Shown here: positions 34,583 to 41,633 of the stretch, piece after piece
Position numbering within the stretch: the first letter of the stretch is position 1
Layout: every line of letters starts with the position of its first letter
NCBI GenBank assembly: GCA_903930765.1
Contig: CAIYZV010000029.1
Location: 1-41,633, forward strand
Reading direction: 5' to 3'
Source of the DNA: an uncultured Pirellula sp.
GTDB lineage: Bacteria; Planctomycetota; Planctomycetia; Pirellulales; Pirellulaceae
Length of the DNA stretch: 41,633 nucleotides
Made by a program: the position numbers and the translations under genes
The notes under the pieces: generated by a model
What the model was told of the DNA's origin: nothing
Seen by the model: only the letters and a program-made list of their open reading frames with translations
Database searches by the model: none

Positions 34583-37339
34583 TTAATCGGCGATGATCGA
34601 AAGCAGTGTGCCCGACTCGTACTTAACCTGAGACAACGCTCTCATGTAGAGAATGTGTTTCGTTACCCAGTTGTTTTCGGCTTGGATCAAACGTTGTTCG
34701 GCATCGAGCAAATCACTGAGGATCGACGTAACTGACTTGCGTCCATCAAAGTTTGACAAGAATGTCGCCATTTGATGCTCTACTTCGTCTTGGGTTGCAA
34801 ACGTGGACTGGATGGCAGCATCGGTGGCTTCGAAGAGTGATTCCGAGTTGTAGGTTGCCGATTCGAGTTCCGCGCGAGCTGCATTTAGCGTTTCTTCGTA
34901 ATCGTAGATTAGCCTTGCCAATTCCGCAGTGCGGCCTTGGACCTGCGACTTTGCAGCCCGGTTTCCGTAAGGGCTTTGATACACCGCCCCTACGAAGTAA
35001 CTCGGACGCCCCGTATCGAGTTGGCTGGCCCATGCGCGGCCAACGTCGTAGTTGCCTTGCAGGCCTCGAACGTAGGTCTCGGCGATTGCATCGAGCTGGG
35101 GACGCAAGTCGTTTTTGGCGATGTTTCTCTCGACACGAGCAACTTCGATTCGGTTTTGGACCTCCACAACGTCACCGCGGAGTTGCAACGCACCGATCAT
35201 TTCACTTTCCAGATCTACGTCAACCAACATCGAGATCGGCATGGTCGTCGGTATCAATTCACGGCAATCAGGACTCTTGATCAACGGCGAGTTTACCAAT
35301 TCTCTCAATCGAGCTTGATTGGAACGTATGCTTCCTCGCAGCGTAGCTATTTGCTCCTGCAGCTTTGCTATGGCCGCCAAACTGCGGCTCAATTGGGATT
35401 TATCCAAATCGATATCTTCGCGCGATTTGAGCTTTTCGTGGATTTGGTAAAGACGGTTTTGGCCGTTGAGGGATTGCGATAGCAAGCACCGATTCAAAAG
35501 CAGTTCGTAGTACTCGCGAATGATATCCATCGCATGTTCTTGGAGCTGGCGGTTTGCAGATCCGAGCGTTGCATTGGTTCGTAGACCAGCGATTCGGATG
35601 GCCGCGGTGTTGTAATAAACTCCCGATCCACGAGCCATCGGCTGAATAAAGTTCAACGTGTACTTGGCTTCCGCTTGTTGGGTGGGTTGGAAGAATAATG
35701 AGTTGCTGTTGCGTGTGTTCAATGCTTGAGACCACTCCACGCGTCCACCCGTCGCCATCTTGTCCCGAACGCCAGCGAAATTATCCCAGCCGGTATCCTC
35801 CAATCGTGGAGGACCACCCGTCGTCAACGTGTTTCCAACAGGATCGGAGTTGTTGTGGAATCGGCTTTGGGCGAAGCCTCGTGGGTCCAATTCTGCTTGT
35901 GCGATCCCGATCTCAGACCGTGCAATTTTAGGTACGCTGAGGATTGCTTGGACCTTCGGGGAGTATTGCAAAGATAACCCGATCAACTGATCCAATTCTA
36001 CAAAGTACGCCGTTTGCGGTTGGTCCCTTACCAAAAGAGGTTGCTTGGTGAAGTCGTACCACCATGGATTTCCGGAGAGTTGCTTCGGCGCGGCACCTCG
36101 GTTGGGTTCGGGCAAGGAGCTGATCGAATCCCTTCGATTGCTCGCATCTTCAATGGTCCGTTGCGTCTGATCCGCAGGCAGTAGAGCTTCTAGCGAGGAA
36201 CTCGAGCGTCCTCTTCCATCCGGCTGAAACTCGGACTGGACAGGGAACTGAGGGAAGTTCTTCTGATTGATCGCTGGGTAATCTGGAAACTTGCTTTCGT
36301 CGAGATCTCTTGGGATATTGTCCCCACGCGGTGGAGACTGGGTATTGGGTGCACCCAATGCACCATCACCGAACGTCGCATTGACGGAACTTGCCTCACT
36401 CGATGGACCAGCGGTTTCACCACTTGGTAGCCCTTGGATCGAGACCGGGAACTGGGTCCTGGGCATCGATGGGTCTTGGGAACGAGCTTCGGGAGATCCC
36501 GATGGTTTGCGTGACGAAGCGCCTCCACCGAGAAGCTCTTCGACGCCGTTGATCCCTTGAGGTAGTTCGTACGCTTTAGGAACATTCTGCTCCATCGGCT
36601 TCTTTTGGCTTGGCGCATTGAGTTGCGGCGATTCGGGTTGCTTCAGTTCCCGTTCTGGGATCATCGCTCCGTCAGCAGGGCTGTTGGTGCTCAGCGTTGG
36701 CTCGGCGGCGGTCGTTACGGTGCCGCTGGTGACGGTGCCGCTGGTGACGGTGCCGCTGGTGACGGTGCCGCTGGTGTCTGGTGTTCCTGGAGGGAGCAAG
36801 TTAGGAAGTTGTGGCGAACCCGAAGTCGGTATTGTTCGAGCTGCCCCGCCTACGGTGACTTGCATGCGATTCGATGGCGGAAGCATCGTCGGCATACTGG
36901 TTCGTGGACTTTGTGGCGATCGCGTTGGCAGTGGTCCTGAGATCGGTTTGGCAGGCCCTGAAGACATCGGACCGACAGCCATAGGCTTCACGGTTGCCGC
37001 GGGCCCTTGCGAGGTGGTGGCCGTGGCAGCGTTCTGAATCGTTGCAGGGGCCAACGGCGTTTTCGTTCCAATGGTCCGTGGTGGCAACATGGTTGCAGGG
37101 CGCACATCCATTCGGACGGCATTATCGTGGCTGGCGGTATCGTTTCCGGCGGCGCTAACAGCAGGCGTAATCGCAGGCGTATTAGCAGACGCCGTGGGGC
37201 CAGCCGTTTGTCGGGAAGATTTGTCATCCGGAATCGGGGATTGCCCGACGGACTGCAGGGCGCAGCTCAAAACGATCGCCGGGAAGGTGTTGACCACCTG
37301 CCAGCCATAGAGCTTGTCACGCATCCTGCAGTTTCCCAT
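34583..37339 (-). CDS. TolC-family outer-membrane protein with a long Pro/Thr-rich N-terminus
   Basis: The 918-residue product starts with a signal region (WQVVNTFPAIVLSCALQS, about residues 13-30). Residues about 35-430 are low-complexity, rich in Pro, Ser, Thr and Gly, with a TVTSG repeat near 187-207. The TolC/OEP fold begins near 450: LDQLIGLSLQYSPKVQAILS, then RGFAQSRFHNNSDP, FIQPMARGSGVYYNTAA and two long coiled-coil helical stretches with EYYELLLNRCLLSQSLNGQN and NWVTKHILYMRALSQVKYES near the end. It should form a trimeric export channel. ATG 37339 was chosen because GGAGG sits about 8 bases before it, better than other methionines nearby. A Cys follows the signal helix, so a lipid-anchored form is possible. 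It is divergent from the GGDEF gene. No adaptor gene is adjacent. Confidence 0.85.
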   Translation of the reverse strand: MGNCRMRDKLYGWQVVNTFPAIVLSCALQSVGQSPIPDDKSSRQTAGPTASANTPAITPAVSAAGNDTASHDNAVRMDVRPATMLPPRTIGTKTPLAPATIQNAATATTSQGPAATVKPMAVGPMSSGPAKPISGPLPTRSPQSPRTSMPTMLPPSNRMQVTVGGAARTIPTSGSPQLPNLLPPGTPDTSGTVTSGTVTSGTVTSGTVTTAAEPTLSTNSPADGAMIPERELKQPESPQLNAPSQKKPMEQNVPKAYELPQGINGVEELLGGGASSRKPSGSPEARSQDPSMPRTQFPVSIQGLPSGETAGPSSEASSVNATFGDGALGAPNTQSPPRGDNIPRDLDESKFPDYPAINQKNFPQFPVQSEFQPDGRGRSSSSLEALLPADQTQRTIEDASNRRDSISSLPEPNRGAAPKQLSGNPWWYDFTKQPLLVRDQPQTAYFVELDQLIGLSLQYSPKVQAILSVPKIARSEIGIAQAELDPRGFAQSRFHNNSDPVGNTLTTGGPPRLEDTGWDNFAGVRDKMATGGRVEWSQALNTRNSNSLFFQPTQQAEAKYTLNFIQPMARGSGVYYNTAAIRIAGLRTNATLGSANRQLQEHAMDIIREYYELLLNRCLLSQSLNGQNRLYQIHEKLKSREDIDLDKSQLSRSLAAIAKLQEQIATLRGSIRSNQARLRELVNSPLIKSPDCRELIPTTMPISMLVDVDLESEMIGALQLRGDVVEVQNRIEVARVERNIAKNDLRPQLDAIAETYVRGLQGNYDVGRAWASQLDTGRPSYFVGAVYQSPYGNRAAKSQVQGRTAELARLIYDYEETLNAARAELESATYNSESLFEATDAAIQSTFATQDEVEHQMATFLSNFDGRKSVTSILSDLLDAEQRLIQAENNWVTKHILYMRALSQVKYESGTLLSIIAD
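36717..36776. repeat. Four perfect 15-bp tandem repeats in the TolC-family gene
   Basis: ACGGTGCCGCTGGTG is repeated four times without mismatch (36717, 36732, 36747, 36762). On the minus strand it encodes a repeated five-residue TSGTV unit in the Pro/Thr-rich region. Perfect identity makes it a likely length-variable locus between strains. Confidence 0.9.
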
Positions 37340-37525
37340 TCTCACGACCTCCATGTCGCGAAGCAAAAACGAGCCACGATTCGCATCTGATAATTCGGGG
37401 CTATCCTGCGAATCCACTCAACTCTACGTATCGAGTCTAAACGTCCGATCCATTGATCAAGTATTGCTTACACGGTAGTCATTCGGTAATGCTGGCTAAG
37501 CGAAATCGTTTCGATGTGATTCCTT

Positions 37526-37552
37526 GGCAAAGTCGGCAAAGTCGGCCTTGTC
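37526..37552. repeat. 9-bp triplication
   Basis: GGCAAAGTC is repeated at 37526 and 37535, with a third variant copy GGCCTTGTC at 37544. It lies in the divergent control region. Confidence 0.8.
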
Positions 37553-37628
37553 GGCACAAATTGTCTGGCAGGGTGTTCAGGCAAAATGGCGTGACGAATG
37601 GATTTCCCAGCTCACCCAAACTGTGCGA

Positions 37629-37680
37629 GAAGACTTTTTGGGGAACAATCGCTACAGCTGTTACACGCGTAACAGTCTTC
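37629..37680. promoter_or_regulatory. Nested inverted repeats in a divergent promoter region
   Basis: The outer arms are GAAGACT (37629-37635) and AGTCTTC (37674-37680). Inside is CTGTTAC (37658-37664), ACGC, GTAACAG (37669-37675), sharing two bases with the outer arm. The inner palindrome is a good dimer-binding site; together the arms could also act as alternative folds of a leader transcript. Confidence 0.4.
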
Positions 37681-37846
37681 CAGCGAATTGGGGTCTCTAA
37701 CGTGGCTAAGCCGATCCCGTTTCTCCGCGACAGCTTCTTTGAGCAACAGTACGGTGACCCAGATTACGAAAACCACAATCGGGGTCCGTTCCCGTAGTTC
37801 AGAGTCATTCACCGCCCTAAGGTGGGGTAACGATTCTGAGGTGGGG

Positions 37847-40348
37847 ATGAGAAAGACTGTTCTTCCTGAATTGGTATCCCGTTTACCTACTATGCACCGT
37901 TTCCGAGCCTCCATACGAATGGCGATCATCCTGGCGACAATGTCGTTCGGGCCGATGTTGGCTGCCAACATGTTGGGGATGTTGCATATCGACAACTCGA
38001 CGGTGCTTCAGGAACGGCAGATGGTATGCCAAAAACTGGCGACATCGGTATCGAATTTTCTGTCGACCAAAGACGATGTGAGTTTGCAGCGAGCGTGCCG
38101 TTCTATGGTCATCCAAGTCGATGATTTGAGAAGCGTTCGTGTGGTGCGGTACGACGGAATCAATCTTTACTGCAGCCCAGACCATTCGAATTATTGGACA
38201 TTGAAGCCGGACGATACGGCGACCATCGACCAGATGCGCGTTCCGCTGAACCGAGACGGTCGTACCTGGGCTGAACTTGAAATCGCTTTTGACTCAAAGG
38301 TCTCGACGAGCTACGCTCCATGGATTCGGTGGGGTCTTTTGATCGGTATCGGATTCATCTTGAATTTTGGTAGTTTCTCGATATTCCTTGGTCGGCTGAT
38401 GAAGGGTATCGATACCAAGAATGCAGTCCCCAAACGAGTCCGAAACACACTCGATACGATCGTTGGCGGTGTGGTGATTCTGGACAAGCAAGGCAAAATA
38501 CTTTTAGCCAATGAATCTTTTGCGGAGTGTGTTGGCAGGCCCGCCGAGGAACTTCCGGGATCGGCTCTCGCTGACTTGCCCTGGAAAAGCGATAACACAG
38601 GCGATTGGCCTTGGGATTACGCAATCCGTGAGTGCGAACAAGTCACTGCTGCGAAAATCAATCTGACATTGAAGTCAGGTGCAGAACTGTCCTTCATGGT
38701 CAATGCGACGCCGGTGCTCGATGCGAAAGACGAGTTATCGGGTGCGCTGATCAGTTTTGAGAACATCTCCTTGATGGAGACGCAGCGGAAAGAGTTAGTG
38801 CAAACGCTCAATGCACTGGAGGCTTCTCAAGAGCAGATTCGAAGACAAAACGAAATTCTGCATGAGTTGGCTAGCCGCGATGGTTTGACCGGCGCCTACA
38901 ACCGCAGAGCTTTGTTCGAAAAGGTCGAGGCTATCTGGGCAAATCGCAATGATGGCGATTTTGGCTTGGTCACGATCATGATGGACGTGGACCACTTCAA
39001 GAAGCTCAATGACCAACATGGTCACGCGACCGGAGATGCGGTGCTGAAGGATGTGGTGCGCATTGTCCAAGACATCGTCGATACGCGAGGAGTTGTGGCT
39101 CGTTATGGCGGCGAGGAGTTCTGTGTAGCCATGGAACGAGCGACCCTCGACGAGGGTGTCGAGATGGCGGAAAAAATCCGTTCGGGCATCCAAGTGCGAC
39201 TGGAGACTCCGTACCATGTCACGGCGAGTATCGGCGTTTCGAGCAGTAGCTTCGGTGCCAAGTCGCTTCAGTCTCTCATCGAGCAATCCGACAAGGGGCT
39301 GTATGCGGCTAAGCATGGTGGTCGAAATGCAGTCCGATGCTGGTCTGAGCAGTTGGAACGCGACGCCGAGGAAGCTGAACGAAAGAAAGAAGAGAAACTT
39401 GCCCAGACGGACATCGAGGACCATCCGATTTCGTACCATGCTGTTGTGGCGCTCAGCGCTGCCATCGGGCATTACGATCCACGGATCGCCGCCCATTCCC
39501 ACCGCGTCGCCGAAATGGCCGTCAATCTCGGACGCGGCTTGATGAACGTGGAAAGCCTCTACGTCTTGGAGATCGCTTGCTTACTCCATGATGTCGGCAT
39601 TATCGGGCAGCAATCGGTGCAATCGACGCTGGGTCAGGCCCGCGGTTGGAGCGACGACTGCTTGAGGCAAATGGCGGATCGAAACCGCATGGGATTGGAG
39701 ATCACCAAGGCTGCTCTCCACTCCAAGGAATTGATCGAAATCCTGCAGTTCCAATGGTTGGCGTTCCAAAGCGCCTCCGAATTGAACCTGCAATCGTCTG
39801 AGATACCAATGGGTGCTCGTATCCTGGCTGTTGTGAACGCTTATGATGAATTGACATCCGAGCTCAATGAATCGCCGCTCGAGCATGATTCCGCTTTGGT
39901 ACTCATGCGGGAGATGGCTGGTCGCGAACTCGATCCCGAACTTGTAGAACGATTCATCGCATCGCCGCTGGGTTGGAGACCTTATGGATTGTCGGATGAA
40001 TCGATGATCGAAGACAAACAAGCGGTCATGCTCGGGTATCAACTTGAGCGGGTACTCAATAGCTTCCATGCGAGAAACCCAAACACCCTTAAGTCGCGAT
40101 TGCAATCCCTGTCGCAACTGGCAAAGTCGATCGATATGCCTGCTATGGCTGTATTGATTCACGAACTCAACGCGGAAGCGGAACGCAAGGCGATCGCCGA
40201 CTGGGAGTCGCTCTTGCCATTGATCGAAGACCTAGTCGAGCTTTGTTTGATGATCCAACGCTCTTATTTGCGAAGCTCGCGCGTTTGCGCGAACACCAAT
40301 CTTCCAACTGCAATTATCCACACGAGTTCAGCACTGAGTGGCGATTAG
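37847..40348 (+). CDS. Membrane PAS-GGDEF protein with a degenerate HD domain
   Basis: The 833-residue signal protein has two membrane helices (IRMAIILATMSFGPMLAANM, about residues 23-42, and WGLLIGIGFILNFGSFSIFL, about 164-183) enclosing a periplasmic sensor of about 120 residues. A PAS domain follows (TIVGGVVILDKQGKILLANE, about 205-224), then a coiled coil and a diguanylate cyclase with DVDHFKKLNDQHGH and the active GGEEF at about 419-423. The inhibitory RxxD site five residues before it is missing. An HD domain (HSHRVAEMA, about 547; LLHDVGIIG, about 579) lacks the GYP loop, so cyclic di-GMP breakdown is doubtful. The last 90 residues are helical. ATG 37847 has GAGG five bases upstream. 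It probably makes cyclic di-GMP without product inhibition. Confidence 0.85.
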   Translation: MRKTVLPELVSRLPTMHRFRASIRMAIILATMSFGPMLAANMLGMLHIDNSTVLQERQMVCQKLATSVSNFLSTKDDVSLQRACRSMVIQVDDLRSVRVVRYDGINLYCSPDHSNYWTLKPDDTATIDQMRVPLNRDGRTWAELEIAFDSKVSTSYAPWIRWGLLIGIGFILNFGSFSIFLGRLMKGIDTKNAVPKRVRNTLDTIVGGVVILDKQGKILLANESFAECVGRPAEELPGSALADLPWKSDNTGDWPWDYAIRECEQVTAAKINLTLKSGAELSFMVNATPVLDAKDELSGALISFENISLMETQRKELVQTLNALEASQEQIRRQNEILHELASRDGLTGAYNRRALFEKVEAIWANRNDGDFGLVTIMMDVDHFKKLNDQHGHATGDAVLKDVVRIVQDIVDTRGVVARYGGEEFCVAMERATLDEGVEMAEKIRSGIQVRLETPYHVTASIGVSSSSFGAKSLQSLIEQSDKGLYAAKHGGRNAVRCWSEQLERDAEEAERKKEEKLAQTDIEDHPISYHAVVALSAAIGHYDPRIAAHSHRVAEMAVNLGRGLMNVESLYVLEIACLLHDVGIIGQQSVQSTLGQARGWSDDCLRQMADRNRMGLEITKAALHSKELIEILQFQWLAFQSASELNLQSSEIPMGARILAVVNAYDELTSELNESPLEHDSALVLMREMAGRELDPELVERFIASPLGWRPYGLSDESMIEDKQAVMLGYQLERVLNSFHARNPNTLKSRLQSLSQLAKSIDMPAMAVLIHELNAEAERKAIADWESLLPLIEDLVELCLMIQRSYLRSSRVCANTNLPTAIIHTSSALSGD

Positions 40349-40411
40349 TTGTCGCGATCTTGGGCCAGAAGCCTTGAGAGGGCTTACCCCCAGAGATCTT
40401 TACTGCAGAGA

Positions 40412-41633
40412 TCAACTGGGCCTCCAGGCTTTGAAAAAAGCCAGCGACTCTGGATTGGCTAAAGCTCCGACGTTTCCTAACGCAACGCCCGAGATCGCAT
40501 TGCGAACTGCGATCTCCGATAGTTTGCCACTGATGGTTCGCGGCAGATCCGGCACGGCGGCAATGTGTTTTGGAACGTGTCGCGGTGAGCAGTGAGTGCG
40601 CAGTCGCTGGCGGATCGATTGGGCCAGCTCTTCGGAAAGAGATGCGGTCCCTGCCAATTTCACGAAGAGAACAATCTGTTCATCGCCGTCGACCTTGAGG
40701 GCAGTGGCGATCGACTCCGCAATCTGCGGAAAGCCTTCTAGTTGCTGATAGATTTCAGCGGTTCCGATCCGTACTCCACCCGGATTGAGTGTTGCATCGG
40801 AACGACCATAGATCACATAGGTGCCTTGTTCGGTTTCAACGGCCCAATCCCCATGGCACCAAAGCCCGGGAAATTTATCGAAATACGCGTTTTGAAATAG
40901 CTTTTTGTCTGGGTCGTTCCAGAAGCCGATCGGCATCGAGGGAAAGGGGGTGCCGCAACAGAGTTCTCCCGGTTCGCCTAGTAAGATTCGGCCTGATGCA
41001 TCGAGGACTCGGACATCCATCCCAAGACCTTTGCACTGGATTTCACCACGCATAACAGGGAGGTTTGGATTTCCAAGGACGAAGCAAGAGACGATGTCGG
41101 TACCACCTGAGATGGAGGCGAGGTTGATGTCGTCGCCAATGGCTCGGTACGCCCAGTCGAAGGTTTCTGGGAGCAGGGGGGAGCCGGTTGAAAGCACACA
41201 TCGCAATCGATCGAGGTTTGAAATCGACTTGGGTTCCAAACCTGACTTGTCGAGCATGGCATAGTACCTGGCGCTAGCACCGAAATGGGTGAGAGCATGC
41301 GAGCCGCATAATTCCCAAAGATGCTTCTCATTGGGGAAAACAGGAGAACCATCGTAGGCGATGATCGTCGCATCGGAGCCCAAGGCGGAGATGAGCCAGT
41401 TCCACATCATCCAACCTGCAGCGGTGTAGTAAAGCATCGAATCTCCCGGGCGAATGTCGCTGTGGAGTTGATGCTCTTTGAGGTGCTGAAGTAACGTGCC
41501 ACCCGCACCGTGCACGATGCACTTGGGCGCTCCTGTGGTTCCCGAGGAATAAAGAATGCAAAGGGGATGGTTGAATGGAAACCGTTCCCAGCGAAATGAG
41601 TCAGCGCTCGATTCCGCATTGCGAAACTTAGCA
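40412..41633 (-). CDS. Acetoacetyl-CoA synthetase, C-terminal part
   Basis: The gene enters from the right edge, so the first 240 or so residues are missing; the frame is open to the last base. The visible 406 residues follow AacS closely: FPFNHPLCILYSSGTTGAPK with the AMP-binding loop, IVHGAGGTLLQHLKEHQLHS, TAAGWMMWNWLISAL, the adenylation motif GGTDIVSCF, CHGDWAVE and YGRSDATLNPGGVRIGTAEI (hinge and aspartate that binds ribose), ending with the acyl-transfer lysine region LPRTISGKLSEIAV. The enzyme makes acetoacetyl-CoA from acetoacetate and ATP, for isoprenoid, ketone-body or polyhydroxyalkanoate metabolism. It converges with the GGDEF gene. Other CoA ligases such as acetyl-CoA synthetase match less well. 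Confidence 0.9.
   Translation of the reverse strand, partial: AKFRNAESSADSFRWERFPFNHPLCILYSSGTTGAPKCIVHGAGGTLLQHLKEHQLHSDIRPGDSMLYYTAAGWMMWNWLISALGSDATIIAYDGSPVFPNEKHLWELCGSHALTHFGASARYYAMLDKSGLEPKSISNLDRLRCVLSTGSPLLPETFDWAYRAIGDDINLASISGGTDIVSCFVLGNPNLPVMRGEIQCKGLGMDVRVLDASGRILLGEPGELCCGTPFPSMPIGFWNDPDKKLFQNAYFDKFPGLWCHGDWAVETEQGTYVIYGRSDATLNPGGVRIGTAEIYQQLEGFPQIAESIATALKVDGDEQIVLFVKLAGTASLSEELAQSIRQRLRTHCSPRHVPKHIAAVPDLPRTISGKLSEIAVRNAISGVALGNVGALANPESLAFFKAWRPS

Larger units (their letters stand above)
37340..37846. other. 500-bp divergent control region
   Basis: The gap between the TolC-family gene and the GGDEF gene holds a 9-bp triplication (37526), a nested inverted repeat (37629-37680), the small palindrome CGAAATCGTTTCG (37501-37513) and two AGGTGGGG copies (37820 and 37839), the second acting as the ribosome site of the GGDEF gene. 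No clear sigma-70 box pair was found. Confidence 0.45.

Noticed and set aside
36717-36776. CRISPR-like array
   Set aside because: Repeats are 15 bp, adjacent with no spacers and in a coding frame; no cas genes.
37820-37846. Direct AGGTGGGG copies as a regulatory repeat
   Set aside because: One copy doubles as the ribosome site of the GGDEF gene and eight bases is short for a G-rich region; noted within the gap entry only.
40349-40411. Terminator between the GGDEF gene and acetoacetyl-CoA synthetase (AAGCC...GGCTT)
   Set aside because: Five-bp stem without T-tract; termination here is likely but not supported by this hairpin.

Overview
The window looks like chromosomal DNA from a planctomycete, most likely of the Pirellula/Rhodopirellula type. 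The evidence is a BBP7-type outer-membrane barrel, a DUF1559 (H-X9-DG pilin-like) domain, DUF1573, GDSL and PQQ-propeller exported proteins, an ECF sigma/anti-sigma pair, frequent non-ATG starts, moderate GC content and loosely packed genes with long spacers. I see no rRNA, tRNA, insertion sequence, prophage or CRISPR array. Both edges cut genes: a PQQ-type propeller on the left and acetoacetyl-CoA synthetase on the right.

Layout: 1-7.7 kb holds a PQQ-propeller end, a short MarR-type regulator with its own promoter and operator-like palindrome, an RND efflux pair (membrane fusion protein plus inner-membrane pump, overlapping by one base), and a BBP7 barrel closed by a hairpin terminator. 7.7-10.1 kb carries two overlapping PLP-enzyme genes on the minus strand, a plant-like cystathionine gamma-synthase followed by a cystathionine lyase/synthase. 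10.7-18.2 kb is a mixed housekeeping stretch: exported HEAT-like protein, TadA, YjbQ, malate dehydrogenase, an alpha/beta-hydrolase without its nucleophile, a J-domain-like protein, an orphan OleD-like reductase and an unknown protein.

18.4-23.0 kb contains an ECF sigma factor and an unusual partner, an anti-sigma-like N-terminus fused to a DUF1559 pilin-like membrane and exterior domain. These are followed by a glycosyltransferase overlapping a BshC-like gene. 23.3-29.8 kb has DUF1573, a GDSL hydrolase, an epoxide-hydrolase-like protein, a crotonase lacking both catalytic glutamates, and a PpiD/SurA-like chaperone whose promoter spacer is exactly a palindrome. 29.9-34.5 kb has topA followed by two short genes resembling the GlxC and GlxD subunits (GXGXG helix and FMN barrel) of the glutamate-synthase family, the second badly degenerate. 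34.6-40.3 kb has a TolC-family protein with a roughly 430-residue low-complexity N-terminus, divergent from a membrane PAS-GGDEF-HD protein.

Two points stand out. First, the sigma/anti-sigma-pilin fusion looks like a one-protein envelope sensor built from a pseudopilin. Second, the non-coding DNA is full of 14-17 bp tandem duplications, several lying directly on stop codons of unrelated genes, which suggests a recurring local duplication process in this genome. All functional statements rest on motif recognition by eye; no database search was run.
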